A DNA stretch of 64,000 bases from Saccoglossus kowalevskii (Eukaryota > Hemichordata > Enteropneusta > Harrimaniidae). Shown piece after piece: positions 13,013 to 24,615 of this stretch. The notes beneath the pieces are model-generated. The model was not told where the DNA came from. It worked only from the letters and a program-made list of their open reading frames with translations, and made no database searches. Location of the stretch: NCBI RefSeq assembly GCF_000003605.2, contig NW_003107311.1, forward strand, positions 1 through 64,000, read 5' to 3'. The translations under genes were made by a program, and so were the position numbers. Every line of letters begins with the position of its first letter. The first letter of the stretch is position 1.

Positions 13013-13768
13013 ATACGTCGGTTTAAAACCACGCGTAGAGCTCACCTATACGTCGGTTTAAAACCTTGTGTAGAGCTCAACTATACGTTGGTTTAAAACC
13101 ATGCGTAGAGCTCACCTACATGTATACGTCGGTTTTAAACCACGCATAGAGCTCACCTATACGTCGGTTTAAAACCACGTGTAGAGCTCACCTATACATC
13201 GGTTTAAAACCACGTGTAGAGCTCACTTATACGTCGGTTTAAAACCACGCGTAGAGCTCACCTATATGTCGGTTTAAAACCACGTGTAGAGCTCACCTAT
13301 ACATCGGTTTAAAACCACGTGTAGAGCTCACTTATATGTCGGTTTTAAACCACGTTTAGAGCTCACCTATACGTTGGTTTAAAACCACGCGTAGAGCTCA
13401 CCTGTACGTTGGTTAAAAACCACGCGTAGAGCTCACCTATACGTCGGTTTAAAACCACGTGTAGAGCTCACCTATACATCGGTTTAAAACCACGTGTAGA
13501 GCTCACCTATACATCGGTTTAAAACCACGTGTAGAGCTCACTTATATGTCGGTTTAAAACCACGTGTAGAGCTCAAATATACGTTGGTTTAAAACCACGC
13601 GTAGAGCTCACCTATACGACGGTTTAAAACCACGCATTGAGCTCACCTACACGTTGGTTTAAAACCTTGTGTAGAGCTCACCTGTACGTTGGTTTAAAAC
13701 CACGTGTAGAGCTCACCTATACATCGGTTTAAAACCACGCGTAGAGCTTTCCTATACATCGGTTTAAA
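13013..13768. repeat. Dispersed duplicate B, copy 1 (about 21.5 monomers)
   Basis: Identical by eye to 29,057-29,812, with a constant offset of 16,044 bp. It contains the 41-bp monomer, GGTTTTAAACC with CACGTTTAG, CTGTACGTTGGTTAAAAACC, GCTCAAATATACG (13,571 and 29,615), ACGACGG, GCATTGAG and CTACACGTTGG. The copies part at 13,769, where this one has AAATCCACGCG and the other AAAACCACGTG. Confidence 0.9.
13106..13146. repeat. 41-bp variant monomer, copy 3 of 9
   Basis: CTACATGTAT begins at 13,116 inside dispersed duplicate B. Its counterpart is the copy at 29,150-29,190. Confidence 0.95.
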
Positions 13769-13860
13769 TCCACGCGTAGAGCTCACCTATACGTCGGTTT
13801 AAAACCACGCGTAGAGCTCACCTATACGTCGGTTTAAAACCACGCGTAGAGCTCACCTAT

Positions 13861-14980
13861 ACATCGGTTTTAAACCACGTGTAGAGCTCACCTATACGTC
13901 GGTTTAAAACCACGCATAGAGCTTTCCTATACATCGGTTTAAAACCACGTGTAGAGCTCACCTATACGCCGGTTTAAAACCAAGCATAGAGCTCACCTAT
14001 ACGTTGGTTTAAAACCTTGTGTAGAGCTCACCTGTACGTTGGTTTAAAACCACGCGTAGAGCTCACCTATACGTCGGTTTAAAACCACGTGTAGAGCTCA
14101 CCTATACGTCGGTTTAAAACCACGCGTAGAGCTTTCCTATACATTGGTTTAAAACCACGTGTAGAGCTCACTTATACATCGGTTTAAAACCACGCGTAGA
14201 GCTCACCTATACGTCGGTTTAAAACCACGCGTAGAGCTCACCTATACGTCGGTTTAAAACCTTGTGTAGAGCTCACCTATACATCGGTTTAAAACCACGT
14301 GTAGAGCTCACCTATACGTTGGTTTGAAACCACGAGTAGAGCTCACCTACACGTTGGTTTAAAACCACGCGTAGAGCTCACCTATACATCGGTTTAAAAT
14401 CACGCGTAGAGCTCACCTATACATCGGTATAAAACCACGTGTAGAGCTCACCTATACGTTGGTTTAAAACCACGCGTAGAGCTCACCTATACGTTGGTTT
14501 AAAACCACGCGTAGAGCTCACCTATACATCGGTTTAAAACCACGTGTAGAGCTCACCTATACGTTGGTTTAAAACCACGCGTAGAGCTCACCTATACGTT
14601 GGTTTTAAACCACGCGTAGAGCTCACCTATACATCGGTTTATAACCACGCGTAGAGCTCACCTATACATCGGTTTAAAACCACGTGTAGAGCTCACCTAT
14701 ACGTCGGTTTAAAACCACGTGTAGAGCTCACCTATACGTTGGTTTAAAACCACGCGTAGAGCTTTCCTATACATCGGTTTAAAACCACGTGTAGAGCTCA
14801 CCTATACGCCGGTTTAAAACCACGCATAGAGCTCACCTATACGTTGGTTTAAAACCTTGTGTAGAGCTCACCTGTACGTTGGTTTAAAACCACGCGTAGA
14901 GCTCACCTATACGTCGGTTTAAAACCACGCGTAGAGCTCACCTATACGTCGGTTTAAAACCACGCGTAGAGCTCACCTAT
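13861..14980. repeat. 32-mer higher-order repeat (1,120 bp), copy 1
   Basis: The unit starts at the ACATCGGTTTTAAACC monomer and runs through GCATAGAGCTTTCC, GCCGG with CCAAGCATAG, CCTTGTG, CTGTACGTTGG, GAGCTTTCCTATACATTGG, CACTTATACATCGG, GGTTTGAAACC with CACGAG (14,321), AAATCACGCG, CGGTATAAAACC, GGTTTTAAACC and GGTTTATAACC. The next copy begins exactly 1,120 bp later, at 14,981. Other copies are at 49,709-50,828 and 59,884-61,003, with partial ones at 30,255 and 41,203. The CGGTATAAAACC monomer contains TATAAAA, but nothing suggests a promoter. Confidence 0.93.
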
Positions 14981-15768
14981 ACATCGGTTTTAAACCACGT
15001 GTAGAGCTCACCTATACGTCGGTTTAAAACCACGCATAGAGCTTTCCTATACATCGGTTTAAAACCACGTGTAGAGCTCACCTATACGCCGGTTTAAAAC
15101 CAAGCATAGAGCTCACCTATACGTTGGTTTAAAACCTTGTGTAGAGCTCACCTGTACGTTGGTTTAAAACCACGCGTAGAGTTCACCTATACGTCGGTTT
15201 AAAACCACGTGTAGAGCTCACCTATACGTCGGTTTAAAACCACGCGTAGAGCTTTCCTATACATTGGTTTAAAACCACGTGTAGAGCTCACTTATACATC
15301 GGTTTAAAACCACGCGTAGAGCTCACCTATACGTCGGTTTAAAACCACGCGTAGAGCTCACCTATACGTCGGTTTAAAACCTTGTGTAGAGCTCACCTAT
15401 ACATCGGTTTAAAACCACGTGTAGAGCTCACCTATACGTTGGTTTGAAACCACGAGTAGAGCTCACCTATACGTTGGTTTAAAACCACGCGTAGAGCTCA
15501 CCTATACATCGGTTTAAAATCACGCGTAGAGCTCACCTATACATCGGTATAAAACCACGTGTAGAGCTCACCTATACGTTGGTTTAAAACCACGCGTAGA
15601 GCTCACCTATACGTTGGTTTAAAACCACGCGTAGAGCTCACCTATACATCGGTTTAAAACCACGTGTAGAGCTCACCTATACGTTGGTTTAAAACCACGC
15701 GTAGAGCTCACCTATACGTTGGTTTTAAACCACGCGTAGAGCTCACCTATACATCGGTTTATAACCAC
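14981..15768. repeat. 32-mer higher-order repeat, copy 2 (partial, about 23 monomers)
   Basis: Follows copy 1 directly. The GGTTTGAAACC marker is at 15,441, exactly 1,120 bp after 14,321. It differs from copy 1 at a few sites, for example GAGTTCACC near 15,180. It departs from the unit after the GGTTTATAACC monomer, where CACGTG replaces CACGCG and the CACGAG/AGCATGTG block begins. Confidence 0.9.
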
Positions 15769-16054
15769 GTGTAGAGCTCACCTATACGTTGGTTTAAAAC
15801 CACGAGTAGAGCTCACCTATACGTCGGTTTAAAAGCATGTGTAGAGCTCACCTACACGTCGGTTTAAATCCACGTGTAGAGCTCACCTATACGTCGGTTT
15901 AAAACCACGCGTAGAGCTCACCTATACATCGGTTTAAAACCACATGTAGAGCTCACTTATACGACGGTTTAAAACCACGCATAGAGCTCACCTATACATC
16001 AGTTTAAAACCACGCGTAGAGCTCACCTATACATCGGTTTAAAACCACGTGTAG

Positions 16055-16702
16055 AGCTCACCTATACATCAGTTTAAAACCACGCGTAGAGCTCACCTAT
16101 ACATCGGTTTAAAACCACGTGTAGAGCTCACCTGTACGTCAGTTTAAAACCACGTGTAGAGCTCACTTATACGTCGGTTTAAAACCACGCGTAGAGCTCA
16201 CCTATACGTCGGTTTAAAACCACGCGTTGAGCTCACCTATACGTCGGTTTAAAACCACATGTAGAGCTCACCTATACGTCGGTTTAAAACCACGCGTAGA
16301 GCTCACCTATACGTCAGTTTAAAACCACGCATAGAGCTCACCTATACATCGGTTTAAAACCACGTGTAGAGCTCACCTATACGTCGGTTTAAAACCACGC
16401 ATAGAGCTCACCTATACATCGGTTTAAAACCACGCGTAGAGCTCACCTATACGTCGGTTTAAAACAACGCGTAGAGTTCACCTATACGTCGGTTTAAAAC
16501 CATGTGTAGAGCTCACCTATACGTCGGTTTAAAACCACGCATAGAGCTCACCTATACGTCGGTTTAAAACCACGCGTAGAGCTCACTTATATGTCGGTTT
16601 AAAACCACGCGTAGAGCTCACCTATACGTCGGTTTAAAACCACGCGTAGAGCTCACTTAAACATCGGTTTAAAACCACGCGTAGAGCTCACCTATACGTC
16701 GG
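16055..16702. repeat. Type I duplicate E, copy 1
   Basis: Matches 21,029-21,676 at a constant offset of 4,974 bp, checked at CTGTACGTCAG (16,131 and 21,105) and CACTTAAACATCGG (16,650 and 21,624). In the second copy the match stops at a shortened CGGTTAAACC monomer. Confidence 0.87.
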
Positions 16703-17228
16703 TTTAAAACCACGCGTAGAGCTCACCTATTCTTCGGTTTAAAACCACGCATAGAGCTCACCTATACGTCGGTTTAAAACCACGTGTAGAGCTCACCTGA
16801 ACATCGGTTTAAAACCACGCGTAGAGCTCACCTATACATCGGTTTAAAACCACGTGTAGAGCTCACCTATACGTCGGTTTAAAACCACTGGTAGAGCTCA
16901 ACTATACGTCAGTTTAAAACCATGCGTAGAGCTCACCTATACGTCGGTTTAAAACCACGAGTAGAGCTCACCTATACGTCGGTTTAAAACCACGCGTAGA
17001 GCTCATCTATACGTCGGTTTAAAACCATGCGTAGAGCTCACCTATACGTCGGTTTAAAACCACGCGTAGAGCTCACCTGTACGTCGGTTTAAAACCATGC
17101 GTAGAGCTCACCTATACGTCGGTTTAAAACCACGCGTAGAGTTCACATATACGTCGGTTTAAAACCACGCGTAGAGCTCACCTATACGTCGGTTTAAAAC
17201 CACGCGTAGAGCTCACCTAAACGTCGGT
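16282..17228. repeat. Type I dispersed duplicate, copy 2
   Basis: Second copy of 7,153-8,099. It overlaps duplicate E, so the shared core exists at least three times. At 17,229 the sequence jumps into the CACTGG module, which otherwise resembles the stretch starting near 9,571. Confidence 0.85.
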
Positions 17229-18535
17229 TAAAACCACGTGTAGAGCTCACCTATACTTCGGTTTAAAACCACTGGTAGAGCTCAACTATATGTCAGTTTA
17301 AAACCATGCGTAGAGCTCACCTAGACGTCGGTTTAAAACCACGAGTAGAGCTCACCTATACGTCGGTTTAAAACCACGCGTAGAGCTCATCTATACGTCA
17401 GTTTAAAACCACGCGTAGAGCTCACCTATACGTCGGTTTAAAACCACGCGTTGAGCTCACCTATACGTCAGTTTAAAACCACGTATAGAGCTCACCTATA
17501 CGTCGGTTTAAAACCACGCGTAGAGCTCACTTATACATCGGTTTAAAACCACGCGTAGAGCTCACCTATACGTCGGTTTAAAACCACGCGTAGAGCTCAC
17601 CTATTCTTCGGTTTAAAACCACGCGTAGAGCTCACCTATACGTCGGTTTAAAACCACGTGTAGAGCTCACCTGAACGTCGGTTTAAAACCACGCATAGAG
17701 CTCACCTATACATCGGTTTAAAACCACGTGTAGAGCTCACCTATACGTCGGTTTAAAACCACTGGTAGAGCTCAACTATATGTCAGTTTAAAACCATGCG
17801 TAGAGCTCACCTATACGTCGGTTTAAAACCACGAGTAGAGCTCACCTATACGTCGGTTTAAAACCACGCGTAGAGCTCACCTATACGTCGGTTTAAAACC
17901 ACGCATAGAGCTCACCTATACGTTGGTTTAAAACCACGCGTAGAGCTCACCTATACGTCGGTTTAAAACCATGCGTAGAGCTCACTTATACATCGGTTTA
18001 AAACCACGCGTAGAGCTCACCTATACGTCGGTTTAAAACCACGCGTAGAGCTCACCTATTCTTCGGTTTAAAACCACGCGTAGAGCTCACCTATACGTCG
18101 GTTTAAAACCATGTGTAGAGCTCACCTGAACGTCGGTTTAAAACCACGCATAGAGCTCACCTATACATCGGTTTAAAACCACGTGTAGAGCTCACCTATA
18201 CGTCGGTTTAAAACCACTGGTAGAGCTCAACTATATGTCAGTTTAAAACCATGTGTAGAGCTCACCTATACGTCGGTTTAAAACCACGAGTAGAGCTCAC
18301 CTATACGTCGGTTTAAAACCACGCGTAGAGCTCATCTATACGTCGGTTTAAAACCACGCGTAGAGCTCACCTATACGTCGGTTTAAAACCACGTGTAGAG
18401 CTCACCTATACGTCAGTTGAAAACCACGTATAGAGCTCACGTATACGTCGGTTTAAAACCACGCGTAGAGCTCACCTATACGTCGGTTTAAAACCTTGTG
18501 TAGAGCTCAACTGTACGTTGGTTTAAAACCATGCG

Positions 18536-18576
18536 TAGAGCTCACCTACATGTATACGTCGGTTTTAAACCACGCG
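18536..18576. repeat. 41-bp variant monomer, copy 4 of 9
   Basis: CTACATGTAT begins at 18,546, just after the switch from type I to type II near 18,450. The upstream monomer reads CAACTGTACG instead of CAACTATACG, a private change. Confidence 0.95.
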
Positions 18577-18589
18577 TAGAGCTCACCTA

Positions 18590-19180
18590 TACGTCGGTTT
18601 AAAACCACGCGTAGAGCTCACCTGTACGTTGGTTAAAAACCACGCGTAGAGCTCACCTATACGTCGGTTTAAAACCACGTGTAGAGCTCACCTATACATC
18701 GGTTTAAAACCACGAGTAGAGATCACCTATACGTCGGGTTAAAACCACGTGTAGAGCTCACCTATACATCGGTTTAAAACCATGTGTAGAGCTCACTTAT
18801 ATGTCGGTTTAAAACCACGTGTAGAGCTCACCTATACGTTGGTTTAAAACCACGCGTAGAGCTCACCTATACGCCGGTTTAAAACCACGCATAGAGCTCA
18901 CCTGTACGTTGGTTTAAAACCACGCGTAGAGCTCACCTATACGTCGGTTTAAAACCACGCGTAGAACTTTCCTATACATCGGTTTAAAACCACGTGTAGA
19001 GCTCACCTATGCATCGGTTTAAAACCACGTGTAGAGCTCACCTATACGTCGGTTTAAAATCTTGTGTAGAGTTCACCTATACGTTGGTTTAAAACCACGC
19101 GTAGAGCTCACCTATACATCGGTTTAAAACCATGTGTAGAGCTCACCTGTATGTCGGTTTAAAACCACGCGTAGAGCTCA
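18590..19180. repeat. AGAACTTTCC module, copy 2 of 3
   Basis: Counterpart of 2,318-2,908 (AGAACTTTCC at 18,963). From about 18,730 onward it also matches the third copy at 37,921-38,970, through ACTACATGTAG (about 19,270 and 38,461) and CACGCGCAGAG. Confidence 0.87.
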
Positions 19181-21028
19181 TCTATACATCGGTTTAAAAC
19201 CACGTGTAGAGCTCACCTATACGTCGGTTTAAAACCACGTGTAGAGCTCACCTATACGTCGGTTTAAAACTACATGTAGAGCTCACCTATACATCGGTTT
19301 AAAACCATGTGTAGAGCTCACCTATACGTTGGTTTAAAACCACGCGTAGAGCTCACCTATACGTCGGTTTAAAACCACGTGTAGAGCTCACCTATACGTC
19401 GGTTTAAAACCACGCATAGAGCTCACCTATACGTTGGTTTAAAACCACGCGTAGAGCTCACCTATACGTCGGTTTAAAACCTTGTGTAGAGCTCACCTAT
19501 ACGTTGGTTTAAAACCACGCGTAGAGCTCACCTATACGTCGGTTTAAAAACACGCGTAGAGCTCACCTATACGTCGGTTTAAAAACACGCGTAGAGCTCA
19601 CCTATACGTCGGTTTAAAACCACGTGTAGAGCTCACCTATACATCGGTTTAAAACCACGTGTAGAGCTCACTTATATGTCGGTTTAAAAACACGCGTAGA
19701 GCTCACCTATACGTTGGTTTAAAACCACGCGTAGAGCTCACCTATACGTCGGTTTAAAACCACGCGCAGAGCTCACCTATACGTTGGTTTAAAACCTTGT
19801 GTAGAGCTCACCTATACGTCGGTTTAAAACCATGTGTAGAGCTCACCTGAACGTCGGTTTAAAACCACGCATAGAGCTCACCTATACATCGGTTTAAAAC
19901 CACGTGTAGAGCTCACCTATACGTCGGTTTAAAACCACTGGTAGAGCTCAACTATATGTCAGTTTAAAACCATGTGTAGAGCTCACCTATACGTCGGTTT
20001 AAAACCACGAGTAGAGCTCACCTATACGTCGGTTTAAAACCACGCGTAGAGCTCACCTATACGTCGGTTTAAAACCACGCGTTGAGCTCACCTATACGTC
20101 AGTTGAAAACCACGTATAGAGCTCACCTATACGTCGGTTTAAAACCACGCGTAGAGCTCACCTATACGTCGGTTTAAAACCACGCGTAGAGCTCACCTAT
20201 ACATCGGTTTAAAACCACGTGTAGAGCTCACCTATACGTCGGTTTAAAACCATGTGTAGACTCACCTATACATCGGTTTAAAACCACGCGTAGAGCTCAC
20301 TTATACATCGGTTTAAATCCACGCGTAGAGCTCACCTATACGTCGGTTTAAAACAACGCGTAGAGCTCACCTATACGTCGGTTTAAAACCACGTGTAGAG
20401 CTCACCAATACGTCGGTTTAAAACCACGCGTAGAGCTCACTTATACATCGGTTTAATACAACGCATAGAGCTCACCTATGCGTCGGTTTAAAACCACGTG
20501 TAGGGCTCACCTATACGTCGGTTTAAAACCACGAGTAGAGCTCACCTATACGTTGGTTTAAAACCAGGCGTAGAGCTCATCTATACGTCGGTTTAAAACT
20601 ATGCGTAGAGCTCACCTATACGTCGGTTTAAAACCACGCGTAGATCTCACCTGTACGTCAGTTTAAAACCATGCGTAGAGCTCACCTGTACGTCGGTTTA
20701 AAACCATGCGTAGAGCTCACTTATACATCGGTTTAAAACAACGCGTAGAGCTCACCTATATGTCGGTTTAAAACCACGTGTAGAGCTCACCTATACGTCG
20801 GTTTAAAACCAAGTGTAGAGCTCACCTATACGTCGGTTTAAAACCATGCGTAGAGCTCACCTATACGTCGGTTTAAAACCACGCGTAGAGCTCACCTATA
20901 CGTCGGTTTAAAACCACGCGTAGAGCTCACTTATACATCGGTTTAAAACAACGCGCAGAGCTCACCTATACGTCGGTTTAAAACAACGCGTAGAGCTCAC
21001 CTATACGTCGGTTTAAAACCACGCGTAG

Positions 21029-21676
21029 CGCTCACCTATACATCAGTTTAAAACCACGCGTAGAGCTCACCTATACATCGGTTTAAAACCACGTGTAGAG
21101 CTCACCTGTACGTCAGTTTAAAACCACGTGTAGAGCTCACTTATACGTCGGTTTAAAACCACGCGTAGAGCTCACCTATACGTCGGTTTAAAACCACGCG
21201 TTGAGCTCACCTATACGTCGGTTTAAAACCACATGTAGAGCTCACCTATACGTCGGTTTAAAACCACGCGTAGAGCTCACCTATACGTCAGTTTAAAACC
21301 ACGCATAGAGCTCACCTATACATCGGTTTAAAACCACGTGTAGAGCTCACCTATACGTCGGTTTAAAACCACGCATAGAGCTCACCTATACATCGGTTTA
21401 AAACCACGCGTAGAGCTCACCTATACGTCGGTTTAAAACAACGCGTAGAGTTCACCTATACGTCGGTTTAAAACCATGTGTAGAGCTCACCTATACGTCG
21501 GTTTAAAACCACGCATAGAGCTCACCTATACGTCGGTTTAAAACCACGCGTAGAGCTCACTTATATGTCGGTTTAAAACCACGCGTAGAGCTCACCTATA
21601 CGTCGGTTTAAAACCACGCGTAGAGCTCACTTAAACATCGGTTTAAAACCACGCGTAGAGCTCACCTATACGTCGG
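21029..21676. repeat. Type I duplicate E, copy 2
   Basis: Second copy of 16,055-16,702, ending where the monomers shorten to CGGTTAAACC. Confidence 0.87.
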
Positions 21677-21775
21677 TTAAACCATGCGTAGAGCTCACCT
21701 ATACATCGGTTAAACCACGTGTAGAGCTCACCTATACGTCGGTTTAAAACCCATGTGTAAACTCACCTATACATC
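21676..21775. repeat. Cluster of length-defective monomers at a module switch
   Basis: Two consecutive units read CGGTTAAACC (two bases short) and the next has AAAACCCATG and GTAAACTCACC. The duplicate E match ends on this cluster. It may be a recombination scar or a poorly resolved assembly join. Confidence 0.7.
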
Positions 21776-23382
21776 GGTTTAAAACCACGCGTAGAGCTCA
21801 CATATACATCGGTTTAAATCCACGCGTAGAGCTCACCTATACGTCGGTTTAAAACAACGCGTAGAGCTCACCTATACGTCGGTTTAAAACCACGTGTAGA
21901 GCTCACCAATACGTCGGTTTAAAACCACGCGTAGAGCTCACTTATACATCGGTTTAATACAACGCATAGAGCTCACTTATACGTCGGTTTAAAACCACGC
22001 GTAGAGCTCACCTATACGTCGGTTTAAAACCACGCGTTGAGCTCACCTATACGTCAGTTGAAAACCACGTATAGAGCTCACCTATACGTCGGTTTAAAAC
22101 CACGCGTAGAGCTCACCTATACGTCGGTTTAAAACCATGCGTAGAGCTCACCTATACATCGGTTTAAAACCACGTGTAGAGCTCACCTATACGTCGGTTT
22201 AAAACCATGTGTAGACTCACCTATACATCGGTTTAAAACCACGCGTAGAGCTCACTTATACATCGGTTTAAATCCACGCGTAGAGCTCACCTATACGTCG
22301 GTTTAAAACAACGCGTAGAGCTCACCTATACGTCGGTTTAAAACCACGTGTAGAGCTCACCAATACGTCGGTTTAAAACCACGCGTAGAGCTCACTTATA
22401 CATCGGTTTAATACAACGCATAGAGCTCACCTATGCGTCGGTTTAAAACCACGTGTAGGGCTCACCTATACGTCGGTTTAAAACCACGAGTAGAGCTCAC
22501 CTATACGTTGGTTTAAAACCAGGCGTAGAGCTCATCTATACGTCGGTTTAAAACCATGCGTAGAGCTCACCTATACGTCGGTTTAAAACCACGCGTAGAT
22601 CTCACCTGTACGTCAGTTTAAACCATGCGTAGAGCTCACCTGTACGTCGGTTTAAAACCATGCGTAGAGCTCACTTATACATCGGTTTAAAACAACGCGT
22701 AGAGCTCACCTATATGTCGGTTTAAACCACGTGTAGAGCTCACCTATACGTCGGTTTAAAACCACGTGTAGAGCTCACCTATACATCGGTTTAAAACCAC
22801 GTGTAGAGCTCACCTATACGTCGGTTTAAAACCACGCGTAGAGCTCACCTATACGTCGGTTTAAAACCTTGTGTAGAGCTCACCTATACATCGGTTTAAA
22901 ACCACGTGTAGAGCTCACCTATACGTTGGTTTAAAACCACGTGTAGAGCTCACCTATACGTCGGTTTAAAACCACGTGTAGAGCTCACCTATACATCGGT
23001 TTAAAACCACGTGTAGAGCTCACTTATATGTCGGTTTCAAACCACGTGTAGAGCTCACCTATACGTTGGTTTAAAACCATGCGTAGAGCTCACCTATACG
23101 CCGGTTTAAAACCACGCATAGAGCTCACCTATACGTTGGTTTAAAACCTTGTGTAGAGCTCACCTATACGTCGGTTTAAAACCACGTGTAGAGCTCACCT
23201 ATACGTTGGTTTAAAACCACGAGTAGAGCTCACCTATACGTCGGTTTAAAAGCATGTGTAGAGCTCACCTACACGTCGGTTTAAATCCACGTGTAGAGCT
23301 CACTTATACGACGGTTTAAAACCACGCATAGAGCTCACCTATACATCAGTTTAAAACCACGCGTAGAGCTCACCTATACATC

Positions 23383-24078
23383 GGTTTAAAACCACGTGTA
23401 GAGCTCACCTATACGTTGGTTTAAAACCACACGTAGAGCTCACCTATACATCGGTTTAAAACCACGTGTAGAGCTCACCTATACGTCGGTTTAAAACCAC
23501 GTGTAGAGCTCTCCTATACGTCGGTTTAAAACCACGCGTAGAGCTCACCTATACGTCGGTTTAAAACCTTGTGTAGAGCTCACCTATACATCGGTTTAAA
23601 ACCACGCGTAGAGCTCACCTATACATCGGTTTAAAACCACGTGTAGAGCTCACCTATACGTCGGTTTAAAACCACGTGTAGAGCTCACCTATACGTCGGT
23701 TTAAAACTACGCGAGAGCTCACCTATACATCGGTTTAAAACCACGTGTAGAGCTCACCTATACGTTGGTTTAAAACCACGCATAGAGCTCACCTATACGT
23801 CGGTTTAAAACCACGTGTAGAGCTCACCTATATGTTGGTTTAAAACCACACGTAGAGCTCACCTATACGTCGGTTTAAAACCACGCGTAGAGCTCACCTA
23901 TACGTCGGTTTAAAACCTTGTGTAGAGCTCAACTATACGTTGGTTTAAAACCATGCGTAGAGCTCACCTACATGTATACGTCGGTTTTAAACCACGCATA
24001 GAGCTCACCTATACGTCGGTTTAAAACCACGTGTAGAGCTCACCTATACATCGGTTTAAAACCATGTGTAGAGCTCAC
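23383..24078. repeat. Dispersed duplicate C, copy 1
   Basis: Matches 41,488-42,183 at a constant offset of 18,105 bp, including GAGCTCTCC, a monomer lacking one base (ACTACGCGAGAGC at 23,711 and 41,816) and the 41-bp monomer. A third relative at 27,330-27,925 has the same order but keeps the full ACTACGCGTAGAGC monomer, so the single-base loss groups the two distant copies together. Confidence 0.9.
23958..23998. repeat. 41-bp variant monomer, copy 5 of 9
   Basis: CTACATGTAT begins at 23,968 inside duplicate C. The downstream run to about 24,240, with CTTATATATCGG and CACGTTTAG, matches the block after copy 1 at 10,581. Confidence 0.95.
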
Positions 24079-24592
24079 TTATACGTCGGTTTAAAACCAC
24101 GCGTAGAGCTCACCTATACGTCGGTTTAAAACCACGTGTAGAGCTCACCTATACATCGGTTTAAAACCACGTGTAGAGCTCACTTATATATCGGTTTAAA
24201 ACCACGTTTAGAGCTCACCTATACGTTGGTTTAAAACCACGCGTAGAGCTCACCTGTACGTTGGTTAAAAACCACGCGTAGAGCTCACCTATACGTCGGT
24301 TTAAAACCACGTGTAGAGCTCACCTATACATCGGTTTAAAACCACGTGTAGAGCTCACCTATACATCGGTTTAAAACCACGTGTAGAGCTCACTTATATG
24401 TCGGTTTAAAACCACGTGTAGAGCTCACCTATACGTTGGTTTAAAACCACGCGTAGAGCTCACCTATACGCCGGTTTAAAACCACGCATTGAGCTCACCT
24501 ATACGTTGGTTAAAACCTTGTGTAGAGCTCACCTGTATGTTGGTTTAAAACCACTCGTAGAGCTCACCTATACGTCGGTTTAAAACCACGTG

Positions 24593-24615
24593 TAGAGCTC
24601 ACCTATACGTCGGTG
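24593..24615. repeat. 23-bp deletion monomer, copy 1 of 3
   Basis: Twelve bases covering the T/A tract and the following box are missing, so CGTCGG runs straight into TGTAGAGC. The next unit is CTATGCATTGG. The identical junction occurs at 26,014-26,036 and 57,393-57,415. Confidence 0.93.

Larger units (their letters stand above)
15830..18450. repeat. Type I domain 3
   Basis: No CCTTGTG monomer is seen between about 15,371 and 18,488. CACTGG followed by CAACTATA occurs at 16,886, 17,270, 17,760 and 18,215. The spacings are 384 (eleven monomers minus one base), 490 (fourteen) and 455 (thirteen) bp, so a 13/14-mer is being amplified. The join near 17,227 has a T/A tract one base short. Confidence 0.78.
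19800..22735. repeat. Type I domain 4
   Basis: Lies between the CCTTGTG monomers at about 19,797 and 22,868. It contains CACTGG at 19,936, shortened GTAGACTCACC monomers at 20,257 and 22,212, TTTAATACAACGCAT three times (near 20,456, 21,953 and 22,407) and CAGGCGTAGAG near 20,571 and 22,520. The interval from about 20,060 matches 6,180 onward, with the offset growing from 13,893 to 14,103 bp by six monomers. Shortened T/A tracts cluster near 21,676-21,770, 22,619 and 22,724. Confidence 0.75.

Noticed and set aside
14421-14435. TATA box in the CGGTATAAAACC variant (also near 15, 15,547, 50,274, 59,157 and 60,449)
   Set aside because: It is a single-base variant of the T/A tract carried along in repeat copies, with no transcribed unit or other promoter element nearby.
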